From assembly GCA_033964015.1 (NCBI GenBank), contig CM066913.1:6671169-6735168 (forward strand): a DNA stretch of 64,000 nucleotides. Direction: 5' to 3'. Origin of the DNA: Scolanthus callimorphus. Taxonomy: Eukaryota > Cnidaria > Anthozoa > Actiniaria > Edwardsiidae. The notes beneath the pieces were generated by a model. That model saw only the letters and a program-made list of their open reading frames with translations, was not told the origin of the DNA and ran no database searches. How positions within the stretch are numbered: the first letter of the stretch is position 1; each line of letters starts with the position of its first letter. The translations under genes and the position numbers were made by a program. Positions 45,301-56,861 of this stretch are shown here, piece by piece.

Positions 45301-48300
45301 TATTTTGTCACTATGTGTTGTAGATGATGATGAGGATGATGACGAGAGTGAGGAAGAAGGGGATGGCACCATGTACACTGCAGTTTCCAACACTCCCACT
45401 AGGATAACCCTCACTGCTAAAGTGAGTCGACCGAAAAGGAAAAGAACTGTTGGAAAGAGTAAGGTATGCTCAAAAGAACACAATAAGAGAATACTGACTG
45501 GGTATGTTTCTGCAATTCAAACAAAGAAATTGTGTATGGCAAGTATTAGTAATACCATTTTTAGTACCAGCCAAAAAAAAGTACCAGCCAAGCTGCCTGA
45601 ATATGAAGTTTCAGGAAATTCGTTGGAAGCAAAGTGCCTATTTTAGAGTTTAAGTCGTGTTTTTGGCCTATTTTTTCTAAAATAGGCACTTTGCTTCCAA
45701 CAAATTTCCTGAAACTTCGTTTACACTTAGTCCACTTAGTCCAATATGATAAACAGAGTTTCGTTCAAAAATACCAGCAACTTTTTTTTTGCGCCGCGGG
45801 GTTGATCTCTCAAGGAAGGGGTCCAGTTAAGCTCAGTTATTAAAAGTATTAACGCTAATGGAGATCTGATAATGCGTAAATATTGCATAAAGATACCTGC
45901 TTATATTCTCCAAGATTAAAGTTCATAGCGAGTATATTTTTTAAGTTGTAGACAAAAATACTTTCGCGAAATGCGCTCTGACTTTCGCATGAGTCACCTT
46001 AACACCTGTTGTAATCTAACGCAGGGCCATAAAGAAAAGAACAAGAAAACCAAAAGGAGGAAGCGCACCAAGGAAAGGTTGCCACCCGAGTTAGTGCCTG
46101 TTGATGAAGACACTAACATGGCATGGGAAAACAACAGCAGAAATGATAACTATGATGTGGCTAATGAGAATATTTACAGCAAGGAACTGGAAGAACTGGC
46201 ACTGAGTTTGAATGCTCATGAGGAGGACTCTAATATGGTTCCACAGGGCAATCTGCAGTTCGTTGAGGTCGTTGAAGTACAAAAGAACACCAAGGTGTGT
46301 TTTAATAACTCAGTTGATTTTAAATTCTGCATACAGGAAATAGGTCTTTAGGTGTTTTTGCCTTTCCTTATTGTGAGCCTTTTCATGGGAATGATCTACT
46401 GTGAAGTCATTAGAAGTTAATTCAGGCTCTTATTGAGCTACAATCAAGAAAATGTGGAAATGTTGAAATCAGGAAATCAATAGTTTGTGTTGATGCACAA
46501 TCTGATGTTATCCTTATAACCTTTTGAACCTCAGGGCATTGTAACAACAGAGGATCTTGACAAGAATCAGTTCCTTATCAAGTGCAAAGGCAGAATGATG
46601 CTTGGTACAAGTTTTGATGCAGAAAACCCGTTTTTCAAGAGGTAAATTTTTTGTTGATGTAGGTCCCAATACTAATTCTCTTGTTCAGTCACAATGGCAA
46701 GCGGCAAGAACAACAAAATATCGCCACAGGAATTATAAGAGGGGTGTGTCATGTAGCCTTCTAAACTAGGAGGTAGTGTCACCCACAATTGGCTAAACAA
46801 GAAAAGAACGGGAAAGTATCTTGCTCCTGTGGCTTGGCAATAAAAACGTTTGTCATGGCAACACAATTTATTGCATAAAAAATATTTCCCTTTTGGCTAA
46901 ATTTTCAAACGTCATTTTGTCTGGAAACAATGTTGTGTACATCGTGTGTCCTATTGTACCCTCGCCATTAGTAATAGTTCTTTGTAGTACCCCCTGTACA
47001 ATTTGTAGATCCGCCACTTTATTTTAACTTTCTAGATAGCACACTATGGTAGTTTCTTTTGTATGCTTATAAGATGCCCTTTTTTCCAGACACAGCCCGT
47101 ATGTACTGTACTATGGTAAACTAGACCATCTTCAGCTGTGTGTGGACGCTCGTACATTTGGCAACGATGCACGATTTGTCAGACGTTCTTGTTCACCCAC
47201 TGCAGAAGTAAGTAGTATTTGTTTTTCGGCGTTATCAAAGTACCTCCCAGAAGACATTGGGAAGAGAACTTTTTTGTAGACCCATGTCGCAGAGTTCTTG
47301 GTAGCTTCCTTTCCTTTTCCATTTTGCATCATCAATGGATTATCCAACAGTGAGATTTCTCTTTTTCATGTCATATAAACATTGCATAAACAGACGTTTA
47401 TGAGCATGCCACCCAGGGTTGGGATGGCAATACACCTGTCCGACTTAGATAATGTTTACGTGCCCGACGTGCGCCGCTACGAAATGCTTATTGATCACAT
47501 CTTTCCTCTGTTCAGGTGCGCCATTACATTTCCAAAGGAAAACTCTGCCTGGCACTCTTCTCTCTCTTCCCCCTCCCGAAAGGCTCTGAAGTTACTATAC
47601 CATTTGAGCACTCGTATAACGAGTACAAGGCCCACCTGACGTGTGCGTGCTCCCAGGACACGTGCGCGGTCACAAAGTTCAATCTGCGCTGTCAACAGCA
47701 GAATCATAGCGGCAAGGACGAGTCTCCTATCAGCCAAGTACCCCTCCCTGATGATAGTAGTAACTCTGGACACCACAACAGCAAGCTCTCTCCTATTAGA
47801 ATGGCCCTTCCTGGACATAATAGCTTCCATGTGAGTATGGTATGAGTATGTCTTTCGGCGGACAAGACGTGTCATCTCTACAACCACTACACTTAATCAG
47901 AACTTGAGGGACGTTAGAAAACCACAGTACTCACCACATAATGATTTATCTAACAGCCACTCATGCTTGTAAACTGCATTGTATAAATCGCAGTCCGCAT
48001 CTAAGGGATCAGACAAGTCCACATGTAATCTACATTTATAACATTTATATGGATATTTACGGTATAAAAGTGTACACATTTTCATAACGTTTGTGCCATT
48101 TCATGCCATTTCATCTGTAAACGGTTTTTAGTTGCCCTGAAGAAGGACCGAAATAAAGGTCTGAAGCGTTGGCATATTTTGCAATTCTAGCATATTTGCC
48201 CGTAGAAGATTCCAGATAACCACGCAAAAGAACTTTGGTACTTTGTCCAAGTTTTGTTTCAGGCCAAAGTACAGCCGAAGAGTGCTAAAAGGCCCCGAAC

Positions 48301-51300
48301 TAGTTTTCCACAAGATAATCATCCAGTCCCCTTCTTTCACCTTTCGTGGGTTCTCCCAAAAATGAGCAGTCGCTGGCATTAGACTTTCCCTATGTGAGCC
48401 ATTGCAATTTGGAAGCTTAATTATTTTGCGAGGAAACTCTTGAGTTGGCAGTGTCCTCATGGAGACATGTTTTGACTTCCTTTCAGGGTGACAGCGATTC
48501 CGATATCGAGAACAACCCAGATACATCGATGGAAAGTGAAAGTCGGAGAAGGAAGCTGAGCCGTGAAGAGAGAAAGCTTGAAGCGTATGTTAAACAAATC
48601 GAAAAGATGGAAAAGAAAGAAAAGAAAAGGCAACAGCCTTCTAAAGAACCTCATAAACAAATTATAAGAACTCCCTCGGACGAGGGGAAAGTCTTACAAA
48701 AGAGTATGCGAGGTAGCAAAAGACTAAATCATAAGCGCAGATCGAATGGAGGATCGGCCATGAAGAAGACTAAGCGTGCACGCGTGTCTAGTTGCTCCTC
48801 TGAGCCTCTTTCGCCCGAGGAGGTGAGCAGCTCCGCGTCAACACCGACTACACCTAAAATGGTGGCTACCATACCCGAGGAACCGCAACTGGAGACACCA
48901 GCAACATCACCAAACAGGAATTTTAGGTTCCCTAAGATGAAGGTGAGCGGTTTTCACCACTCTGATTCAAATATTTGTCCTTTTGAGAAACCAAATGCAC
49001 GTCTTCGCCTCTTCCCCTATAAACCTGCCACTTATCCCCTTACAGCGTGACAATCAAATTGATACAGTGACCGGAGTTCGTTGTCTCATCGCCTTTCCCT
49101 AAACGTGATTTATAGAAGCGGGTGATTTCTTTTGATATTCACCTTACTAAAAAGTTCTAGCTTTCTGCGACTCTAAATATATCATGCTAATGTTTGTGCA
49201 GATGGATGAAGACAGCCAGGAGAGTCATCCACTCAAATTGATCATCAAAACCGAGGCAGTAGAGTCCAATGTCATATCCTGTCCCAGCTCGCCATGCAGT
49301 CCACGGGAGAGCGAGGCGGAGACCAAGCCCACTCTAAGCACCGCCAGTAGCAATAGTGACATCGCCATGGAGGTAGAGATGGAGGAGGCGGATGGCGGTG
49401 GGGTGGAGGACATGTGTGACTCGTCAGTGGACGAACAAGGCTTCACCTCACTAGCCGGACGTCTTGCTGAGATCAGCAGTGTAGCGAGTAACGAGAGTAA
49501 CACGCCAAGTCCCTGTCCTTCCACGTCAGGTCAGTATGCAAGCACCTGGACCATTGATAACTGCCCAAATGAGCAAATCTCCCTGGACCTAACACCAATA
49601 CTCAGGGGAATGCCACCTGATCTGAAATGGGAAAACATTATGCCAAATCCGAGGAGGTGTACTACACTACTCCCCGCGCTTCTGCGGCCCAAGAAGTGTT
49701 TTACACTTGTCAAACATTGCGCACGTTAGAATTGTCAACTCGACGCGCTCATAAAAAAAGGTCAGATTAACTCAAATCAATTGTAAACCCAAGTGCTATC
49801 CTAATCTGCGCACACCGCGCGGATTTTTGTACAGCATGAAAAGGAGGACCATACAGCGGATGCTGCATATTGTTTATTGTGCGAGTGTAGAATGGTATCT
49901 GTTATTTCCAACTGTGCGATGAGCTAGCATACTGGTACTTATCCTAAGATACTAACAACGGCGTTTCTTGTACCTTTCTAGCATCCCCTACGTGTTCAGA
50001 AAGCGTAATGAATGGTCATCCGCCTGTGCTGAGTGCGAGGAGTCCCGGCCCAGCTCCGGGAAGTCCGCTAGCTGCCGTGCTACATGGCCCACGTGCTAAC
50101 AGGTCTAACCCTCTCTATTGCTCCTTGAAAAAGGTACTTTTAAATTGCCAGGTTATTGCGAACTAGAATCATGAAGTGTTGAAAGAACGCAATTCTTTTA
50201 TCTCCTCCTCATACTAATGGAGGTTGTTTTTGCTCCTCAGCGCTGGCTATGCCAGTTCCTGTACGGTTACAATCTTCCAGACACCAAACCTCCTAATGGT
50301 CTAAAGCACCACATTAGAGCCGTGCCGTCGACCATTCAACCAGTCAGTCCTCTAGAAAATCGAAAGACTTGTGTGCGACTGCAGAAAGGTAATCATATGC
50401 GCTCAATTTCCGCGTCTAAGTTTTTGTAAAGGCCCGTTTACACTTGTAATTTTGCTGCAATTTTAGTCGCGCGAGTCGCGGCGATTTTTCTCGCACATAC
50501 GCGTCAACTCAAAATCACTAATGTAAACTAGGTCCAACTCGGCGCGAAATCTCCGCGACATGTTCGAAACTCTTTGCAACTTGATGCGATTTGAAGAGAA
50601 GAGAGAACAGAAATGGCACCGGATTTGCATCTCGTTTACACTTGAGTTGGAACTGCAACTCACGCGAGAAAAAGCGCCGCGACAAATGCAACAAAAATCA
50701 CAAGTGTAGAACTGGTAACCGAACCGATGGCATGACGGATGATAATGGCCATCCCACCGACACAATTTCTCCCTTGATTTCTCTTCTCAGAACCTTTACC
50801 ATTGAAGAAAAGGCACTTGAAAAGCTTCCAGGAATCACAACCAGAACCCGAAAAGTGCAGCCCATTGTCAACAAGTAGTAGCAGTAGCAGTAGCTCTACG
50901 TCGACCATCAATCACACCTCGCAGACAATTGAGATTGACACCACTCAGTATAAGGAACCGTTAATTATTTCAACTTCAACAGTAACTGGGGTCAACCCTG
51001 CGTCACTTGTGGCTAATATGATACCTGATGATATCAGAAAAGCTCCTGCTGTTTTAGAGAGCGATAAAGGACAACCTAGTTTGCATTTATCCAGTGGAGA
51101 AATCTCTACCAGCTCTCAATTGCTACTGGGAACCTACTCAAGACACTTTGATTCTAGAATAAGTGATCATTCGAGAACACTTGATCAACTGCAGGTGGAC
51201 GTGTCTAGTAGACCTTATGGAGTCACGTCCACAGTAGAACACTTACCTGAGAAAGTTTCTCCAAGGGTTCCCGTGCCCGTTTCTGAATTCCATTCACCAA

Positions 51301-54300
51301 GAGATAAACCAGCTAGCGAATATCAACCATTGAGTATTTCTGCTAACCCTGTGCGGAGAGTTAGTGATCCAAGACTTGCAGGACCCGGGGCTTACTCTAG
51401 CTCAACGCCTGGGTTTACTGTTGCTAGCGTGATTACCTGCACAGGAGGAATGCCATCCACCTTATCTTCTCCATCTGCGCATCATCCGTTAACTGTAATC
51501 ACTAGTCCAGTTTCGGCTACGTGCGCTATCAGCAGTACTGACATGCAGGGAAGCACGCCCGGAAAGAAAAAGGTTAGGGCTTGCTATCAGTACATCGTAG
51601 TCCCAGATTATATTCCTGCTAGTCGGTCGCAAAATATTCCAGTATCAGGTGCACAGGCTGGGTTTTGAGTTATTGTACTACCTACTCTGGAATTCTTGGG
51701 TGCTTTAATGCCACCCAACCTGGAATTCTAGAAGATTATTTATTTTTTGTTCGGCTTCTCAAGAATGGTGACTATCCAACGTTGTCAACATTGCGCATGA
51801 TAAAGTTTCCTGTCGTGTGCTGAATAGCTGCTACTTTTGGAAACAAATTACCACCATTTGCACCATTATATAATTTCTCTTATTTACAGTTCTGTTTTTT
51901 TATTATCCAAGGTTTCGCTGCTTGAATACCGTAACCGATCGCGTCAGCGTTTGTCTGGAGACAGCCCCAAGACAAGCGCGGCATCATCCCTCACAAGTAG
52001 CCACCCCTCTCCATCCGCACCTCCTCCTGTAACCACAGCAGCCATGCACTCAGCATCTAGCGGCTCCTTACCTAACTTGGCGTACCCCATGCGCACGCCT
52101 GCCTCCATCAGAAGGATGTCGACTGGGACGTTAGACACGAAGAACGGTCCATGTTTTGAGCCTGTCAGTCCGGACGAGGAAGGGAAGATTCAGTCGGGTA
52201 AGAATTTCACAGATTCGGATCTCAGACTTTTATTCTCTTGCACATATTCTACTTTGTTTTTTTAGCGGGCCGAGCCCGGTTCCTAAGAAGTGGGTTAACG
52301 CTAACCTAGGAACAAATAAGATTCTCATCCAATCAAATGTTCAGAATAGCCACGTTTAACCCTGGGTTAGTGTTAAATGACGTTCTAGGAACTGGGCCCC
52401 GGAATCCATCAAGTAGGACGGCGCTGACTAGCATACGACATAGACCCCGAGTTCGGATGAGTCGAACGCGCGCTGAATCCTGTAGTATGCGCGCTGTGAA
52501 GTTTTATGCTGTTCCAGCGTATAGCAACATATCATTTACAAGAACGCGTTCCATTATTTCTTCAGGTTTGTCAAAGCCCTCGGGAGATGCACCGTCCTCG
52601 CAAGACAACTCCAAGCCCTCCTCGCTCAGTTCTTTGGATCCCAACCTGAGAAAAAGTAAGAGGAACCTCATTAATACCAAAGGGCTCACTAAATATTTTT
52701 ACCTGAGGTATTTCCTATGTGAATAGTGGTTGATGGTATCTAATGGGTTTCCTTTTTGTTTGTTCTTTCCATAGAGCTAGTTCAAAAAAATAAAGCCGAA
52801 ATTTTCAGTCGAAAGCAGGAAGGAATCATGAGATTAGATCAAAAGTTGTCGGCGATAATATCAGAGCAGCTTACAAAAGGTAAACGGTCTTGTGCTTTTG
52901 GAAACCCACTCTGGACGATATGTCCTGATGAAGGCTTTTGAATAAAGCCGAAAATTTGTCACAAAGGTTTATTGTCATTTTTCAGTATTCATTGCTTATT
53001 CTGGACGATATGTAAATGTAGTTGTACGTGCAACGTAAACTTGATTTACGCCATCCTAATCGCACTGCTAGTCATGGAACATGAATACATTAGAAATGCG
53101 CTCTTAACTGCAGCCACAGTTGACCATTATTACCACGGTTATAAGAGCCCAGTCAGTCCAACTGGATCGAAAGTGTCTGCTGTGGCTTCCTTTTCAACAG
53201 ACGAAAAGTAGAAGTGAATCCACAATTTCAAAAGTTATTCATTAAACTCTTTCTTTTTTTGCAGCCATTGAGTATAGTTTCTGTTTTCTCTCTTGAAAAG
53301 TTTAATAGTCTCTGAAGTGACCTGTTGTTGCTTCTTTCCAGACACCAAGGGTTCACCCGGATCAAACCACTCCCCCTCACGAGGATCCAACTCGCCGTGC
53401 ATACCGCCTCCACCACCTCCCCCTCCGCAGCCTGCTGGTAAGCGTACGTGTCGATCACTGTCTTTTTACTGCACTTTGCACTTGTGTTGTCGTCTTGTCG
53501 CTGTTGTTAGTCGGTAACAGTGGTTTTCTAATCAGACTTCTTCATATTAGGAGATGCCATGGAAATCGAGGACGATGATAGCCAATCAGGACCTCGAATA
53601 TTTGTTAACACGCCAGTTGTGTCTAGCCGATCAGCTCCTGGTCCGCCCCAAATGGTTACAGAGTACATTAATCTTCCACTTTCCAAGGTAAAGTATGGCG
53701 CTAGCGATGCGTTGCCTTGGGTAACCCTATTTTGGTAACGTGACAACCAGACTTCCCATTGTTCTAGAGGGTGTAGCGTGGGTTTATCAAAGTGTACGTT
53801 GAAACAGACACTGTTTACTTTAGAAAGGAGCCCATGTATTTCATGCAGCGCACGTTTGACTTCAATGGAGGTGACGGTATGGCTCTTTCAGCACGCGTCA
53901 TAGCTAGGAGTGCCCTGTTTGGTGGGCACAAAAACCTCTTTTCGGCGAAAAGGTAAAAACAATTAGGAAAAATCGTATGTCAGTCCTGTTACCATTCGCC
54001 ATCCCTTCGTCGGAACTTGAGAAGTTCATATTGCAAGCTCTCTCCTCTTTCTGTTTTCTAGAAATGCTAGAACAAACGTTTTAACCCGTGTTTCCGACTA
54101 GGTTCCCAAGTTCGTAACCACGTTCCCAACTAACTATGTGACCTAAGTTGGGAAATTTTGCGTGAGCTGCTTAGCCCTCTTTGGCAGTGGAATATTGAAC
54201 GGCTTTAACTGCGGTTTTCTAACCACGTTCCCAACTAACTATGTGACCTAAGTTGGGAAATTTTGCGTGAGCTGCTTAGCCCTCTTTGGCAGTGGAATAT

Positions 54301-55058
54301 TGAACGGCTTTAACTGTTTTCTAACCACGTTTCCAACTAACTATGTGACCTAAGTTGGGAAATTTTGCGTGAGCTGCTTAGCCCTCTTTGGCAGTGGAAT
54401 ATTGAACGGCTTTAACTGTTTTCTAACCACGTTCCCAACTAACTATGTGACCTAAGTTCGGAAATTTTGCGTGAGCTGCTTAGCCCTCTTGGCAGTGGTC
54501 TGTGAATATTGAACGGCTTTAACTGTATTCTATCTGAATTATCTGTCAAATTACGAAGTTAGTTGGGAACTTGGTTGCGAACTTGGGAATCTAATCAGGG
54601 CGTAACCAGGAATTTTGGTTGGGGGGGGGGACCCAATAGTGAAAACATGGGACGAAAATTTCAAATTTCCTCCAGCAAATACAGTAAATGTATGGTAAAA
54701 TCTCCCGAGAAAGGAGAACTCCCTCCCCTGGCTACGCCCCTGCTTATTGGGAACACGGAAACCCAACGTCACAACCTGGCGCGGAAAGTATTGTGAAAAC
54801 AACTTTAGTACTTTGTTGTTACAGGTATCCGAGTACCGACCGAGTCTGTCTCACCACAGCCCGACCCAAGCATCGCTACTGGCACCTTTAGTCTCCTTGC
54901 CACCTCAGCTACAAGGCCAGATATCCTCGCAGTCGCAGCCTCGAATCACTCAGGCGCCCTACCTAGTCACGTCCGGGGCAATCTCGGCTACCCACATGAT
55001 GTACCCATCCTCCTATCCCACTCCATCCCCACAAGGCACAAGCTACTACCAACCTTGA
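33480..55058 (+). CDS. KMT2E: PHD- and SET-domain chromatin protein, KMT2E (MLL5)/SETD5 orthologue, 22 coding exons
   Basis: Exons 33480-33523, 39286-39358, 42905-43023, 43134-43181, 43949-44029, 44803-44861, 45324-45463, 46025-46294, 46535-46641, 47090-47207, 47516-47830, 48487-48942, 49202-49529, 49982-50133, 50241-50388, 50791-51572, 51912-52197, 52566-52655, 52775-52879, 53342-53437, 53551-53687 and 54825-55058 join in frame to 1395 residues, between human SETD5 and KMT2E in length. Order of parts: DHNY motif (40-43, the D/E-H-x-Y HCF-1 binding form), PHD finger (about 75-123), basic linker, SET (about 280-405), charged helix [20 protein letters not shown], serine-rich tail, [13 protein letters not shown] (1081 on) and a proline run. 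In vertebrates the family binds chromatin through the PHD and regulates transcription. The symbol names the family; vertebrates split it into KMT2E and SETD5. Exons 1-2 are less certain. Confidence 0.93.
33524..42904. other. Long introns 1-2 of the KMT2E/SETD5 orthologue; AT-rich, CpG-poor
   Basis: Apart from exon 2 I see no gene. From about 36.2 kb CpG becomes rare; 36972-37659 has none at all. It holds palindromic elements at 38476-38730, a foldback at 42176-42434 and an AT-rich LINE-like tail with TTGAA repeats (about 42640-42680). Confidence 0.6.
42176..42434. mobile_element. Foldback MITE with TA target, mariner-like
   Basis: The ends are CAGCCGATTGCGTTTGAG and the complement of CAGCCAATTGCGTTTGAG, extending about 40 bp inward (TTTTACCCTA against its inverse). 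TA sits at each outer edge (42176-42177, 42433-42434), as Tc1/mariner elements leave. It lies in intron 2 and is CpG-rich against a CpG-poor background, so it may be young. Confidence 0.75.
43691..43817. mobile_element. Small foldback in an intron of the KMT2E/SETD5 orthologue
   Basis: TAACCATTATCCTGC and AATTGTCTGATTTAGCC on the left face GGCTAAGTATCAGACAA and GCAGGATAATGGTTA on the right. Confidence 0.65.
44051..44214. mobile_element. Small foldback with AATAGACCA ends
   Basis: AATAGACCACTTTTGATATA at the left edge matches the complement of the right edge (ATATATCCGAATTGGTCTATT). It lies just after the exon encoding the end of the PHD finger. Confidence 0.6.
45098..45132. repeat. 35-bp perfect palindrome
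   Basis: CTACTAGTAGGCTATAA is followed, after one base, by its exact inverse TTATAGCCTACTAGTAG. It lies in an intron within a wider stretch that also looks inverted (CACACTAGT near 45050 and ACTAGTGTG near 45210), so it is probably the core of a foldback element. Confidence 0.7.
45603..45720. repeat. 118-bp foldback with 44-bp arms
   Basis: GAAGTTTCAGGAAATTCGTT and AAGCAAAGTGCCTATTTTAG on the left are mirrored by CTAAAATAGGCACTTTGCTT and CAAATTTCCTGAAACTTC on the right. The arms differ at one base only. Intronic. Confidence 0.75.
46535..47830 (+). other. SET and post-SET region, with non-canonical catalytic motif
   Basis: Three exons encode [60 protein letters not shown] and a post-SET-like [10 protein letters not shown]. 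Active SET enzymes have NHSCxPN here; this protein has RRSCSPTA, so the NH pair and the last Asn are missing. Vertebrate KMT2E also departs from the motif and no robust methyltransferase activity is established, so this domain is probably not a classical enzyme. Confidence 0.9.
50428..50718. mobile_element. Foldback MITE in an intron of the KMT2E/SETD5 orthologue
   Basis: Ends GTTTACACTTGTAATTTTGC and the complement of GTTCTACACTTGTGATTTTT, with CpG-rich arms (TCGCGCGAGTCGCGGCG against its inverse). It lies 39 bp after one exon and about 70 bp before the next. Confidence 0.65.
52266..52401. mobile_element. Foldback MITE in an intron of the KMT2E/SETD5 orthologue
   Basis: GGGCCGAGCCCGGTTCCTA at the left faces TAGGAACTGGGCCCCGG at the right. 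GGGTTAACGCTAACC and AACCCTGGGTTAGTGTTAA mirror each other inside. Confidence 0.65.
54096..54590. repeat. Four tandem copies of a 102-105 bp unit between inverted ends
   Basis: The anchor CCAACTAACTATGTGACC recurs at 54126, 54231, 54333 and 54435. The array sits between GGTTCCCAAGTTCGTAACCA (about 54101) and the complement of ATTCCCAAGTTCGCAACCAA (ending near 54590), so it looks like a foldback element whose interior was amplified. It lies in the last intron of the KMT2E/SETD5 orthologue. Confidence 0.8.
54596..54742. mobile_element. hAT-like MITE, third copy of the CAGGGGCGTAGCCA family
   Basis: It begins CAGGGCGTAACCAGG and ends CCTGGCTACGCCCCTG, with a G10 run on the left arm. It lies directly after the 102-bp array, within the last intron. 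Confidence 0.8.
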
Positions 55059-55598
55059 GTAGTATAGAAAAAAAGCTAGTATGTGATAGACACGTGTAAA
55101 CGTAAACAGTTGTAAATAGTTACATTGCAATATGAGCTTTAACTCTTGTAGAGTTCATTTTAATTTCTAGGGTGGATAACCTTGGAGTACCACTGTTAAA
55201 TAATTTCTCCACAAAAATCATTTCACTGTTACTAGTTACATACATTAATCCGATTTAGAAATCTGGTTTCTGGTATTGTTTTGACAGTTTTCGTCAAAAT
55301 GGTTAAGAATGCATTATTTGATTGTTCTGTTTGGACTGGTTCCAGTTTCTCGTTTGGCCTCTGCATGTATTCTTTGTAGAGATTTATAAGCAAGAAAAGA
55401 TGGAGTTAGTGTTTGATTAGCTTTAAATGTGAGATGGTATTTTGGGTGTCAAACTTGAAACGTTCGAAAGATCATGCGGAAGTCTAAAGACCATTATTCA
55501 AGACAACTTGAATTGAATGTTCCTAATGATAACTCAACATAAAATAATATTTTACCCATGTCTATTTTTGATAACTCCTGTATGATCCTAACATATAA
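55059..55598 (+). other. Likely 3' UTR of the KMT2E/SETD5 orthologue
   Basis: AT-rich sequence after the stop codon with no open frame of note. No clean AATAAA is obvious close to the stop; AATAAA occurs at about 56048 downstream of a MITE. The 3' end is therefore unplaced. Confidence 0.4.
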
Positions 55599-55821
55599 GG
55601 GGCCGACCATTTAACTCTTGAGGGGGGGGGTGGGCTTTTTTGAAAAAAAATTTCCTGCACGGCCCGAAGGGCCGAAAAAAATTTCCTGCACAGCAAAATG
55701 GTGACTAAAACCCTCTTTTCTTATTGGAAAAAAATTCTCACCGCATAACAGAGGTATAAAAAAAAATCTTGCACTGACAAAAAAGCCCACCCCCCCCCTC
55801 AAAAGTTAAATGGTCGGCCCC
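55599..55821. mobile_element. MITE with GGGGCCGACCATTTAAC ends and TAA target duplication
   Basis: Inverted ends GGGGCCGACCATTTAACT and its complement continue inward through a G run and a C run (TGGGCTTTTTTG against its inverse). TAA flanks both sides (55596-55598 and 55822-55824), the 3-bp TWA duplication typical of PIF/Harbinger elements. Non-autonomous. Confidence 0.8.
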
Positions 55822-56396
55822 TAAGCAGTACTCATCAGATGAGATATATAGCTATAATCACCTGAAATATGTTAACATTTTCACGTGCAAGTTTGTTTTG
55901 TTTAAAGATTATGGAAGGAATGGTAAAACTGTCGTCAACAGATAACACATTAACAAACTCAACATTCGTAAATATGCTCCATGTAATATAATCACCCACC
56001 CATCCAAAGTTGCGTCCGATGTATTTTAGGATGGATGTATAGTGTTCAATAAATGTACATGCCTAAAAGGCCGTTTTATACACACGTTTTTAGAGTGTTC
56101 GTTATAGTTATCTTCCGGTGTCCGGGGGGATGTGGTTTCATGTGACCGAGTGCTTCGCAATTTTGTTGCAAGAGGACTCAACAAAGAATTCGATCTAACG
56201 CAAACTTACCTGCTGTCTCGCTATATCTTGGACCCCAGCCCTATATCGATGTGGGGATAAATGCTTGTGAAATCTACTTGAAACATGCTCGAGGATCGAG
56301 TGCTGCTTTTTGCCGGCGGCTGAAAAGATATATGATGCCACTACGCTCGGGTATAGACACAAAAGCCGTAGGAGAATTACTAGGGGATAACCTTCG

Positions 56397-56560
56397 GCTA
56401 GCGGTTGTAACCTTGCACCTAGCGGTTGTAACCTTGCATCAAGCGGTTGAAACCTTGCACCTAGCGGTTGTAACCTTGCACCTAGCGGTTGTAACCTTGC
56501 ACCTAGCGGTTGTAACCTTGCACCTAGCGGTTGTAACCTTGCATCAAGCGGTTGAAACAT
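56397..56560. repeat. 21-bp minisatellite, about eight copies
   Basis: The unit CTAGCGGTTGTAACCTTGCA repeats with a 21-bp period; two copies carry the variant ATCAAGCGGTTGAAAC. Since 21 is a multiple of three, both strands stay open across it, which creates false reading frames. Confidence 0.9.
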
Positions 56561-56861
56561 GAATTGTTCTCACTGGAGATCATCGAGACAGCCATCTTTG
56601 CCTAATATTTGATGTTAAAAAAAAGTTTGAAACCCAATATTTGGTAGTCACTCCCTCAAGAATCGCATTGTATTCTGCGCTTCAAAACCCAAATCCCAAC
56701 AACCTTCATTGAGTTAGGCTATGTTAAATTTAACAAAGCTGTTATTTTTAGGTGATGCCCAGGATGGCGTAAAGTTTTTTTTTTTTTTCAATAGTATTGA
56801 TACAAGTCGATTTTTTTACTTGATCAGGTCCTAAAAGAAATATAGTAAGTGAGAATGAACA

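Noticed and set aside
45293..45646. Reading 117-residue frame as a separate gene
   Set aside because: Its first part is the exon 45324-45463 of the KMT2E/SETD5 orthologue; the rest runs into the intron and a foldback.
46535..47830. Calling the SET domain an active histone methyltransferase
   Set aside because: The NHSCxPN motif is not present, and vertebrate KMT2E has no firmly established activity.
48125..48175. CTGAAGAAGGACCGAAATAA as a hammerhead ribozyme or Penelope end
   Set aside because: No room for stem II between CTGAAGA and GAAA, and no matching element around it.
56195..56560. 121-residue minus-strand frame with repeated LQPLGAR
   Set aside because: Produced by the 21-bp minisatellite, which keeps all in-phase frames open.
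56397..56560. Array that might look like a CRISPR
   Set aside because: Direct 21-bp head-to-tail repeats without spacers, in an intron-rich eukaryotic sequence.
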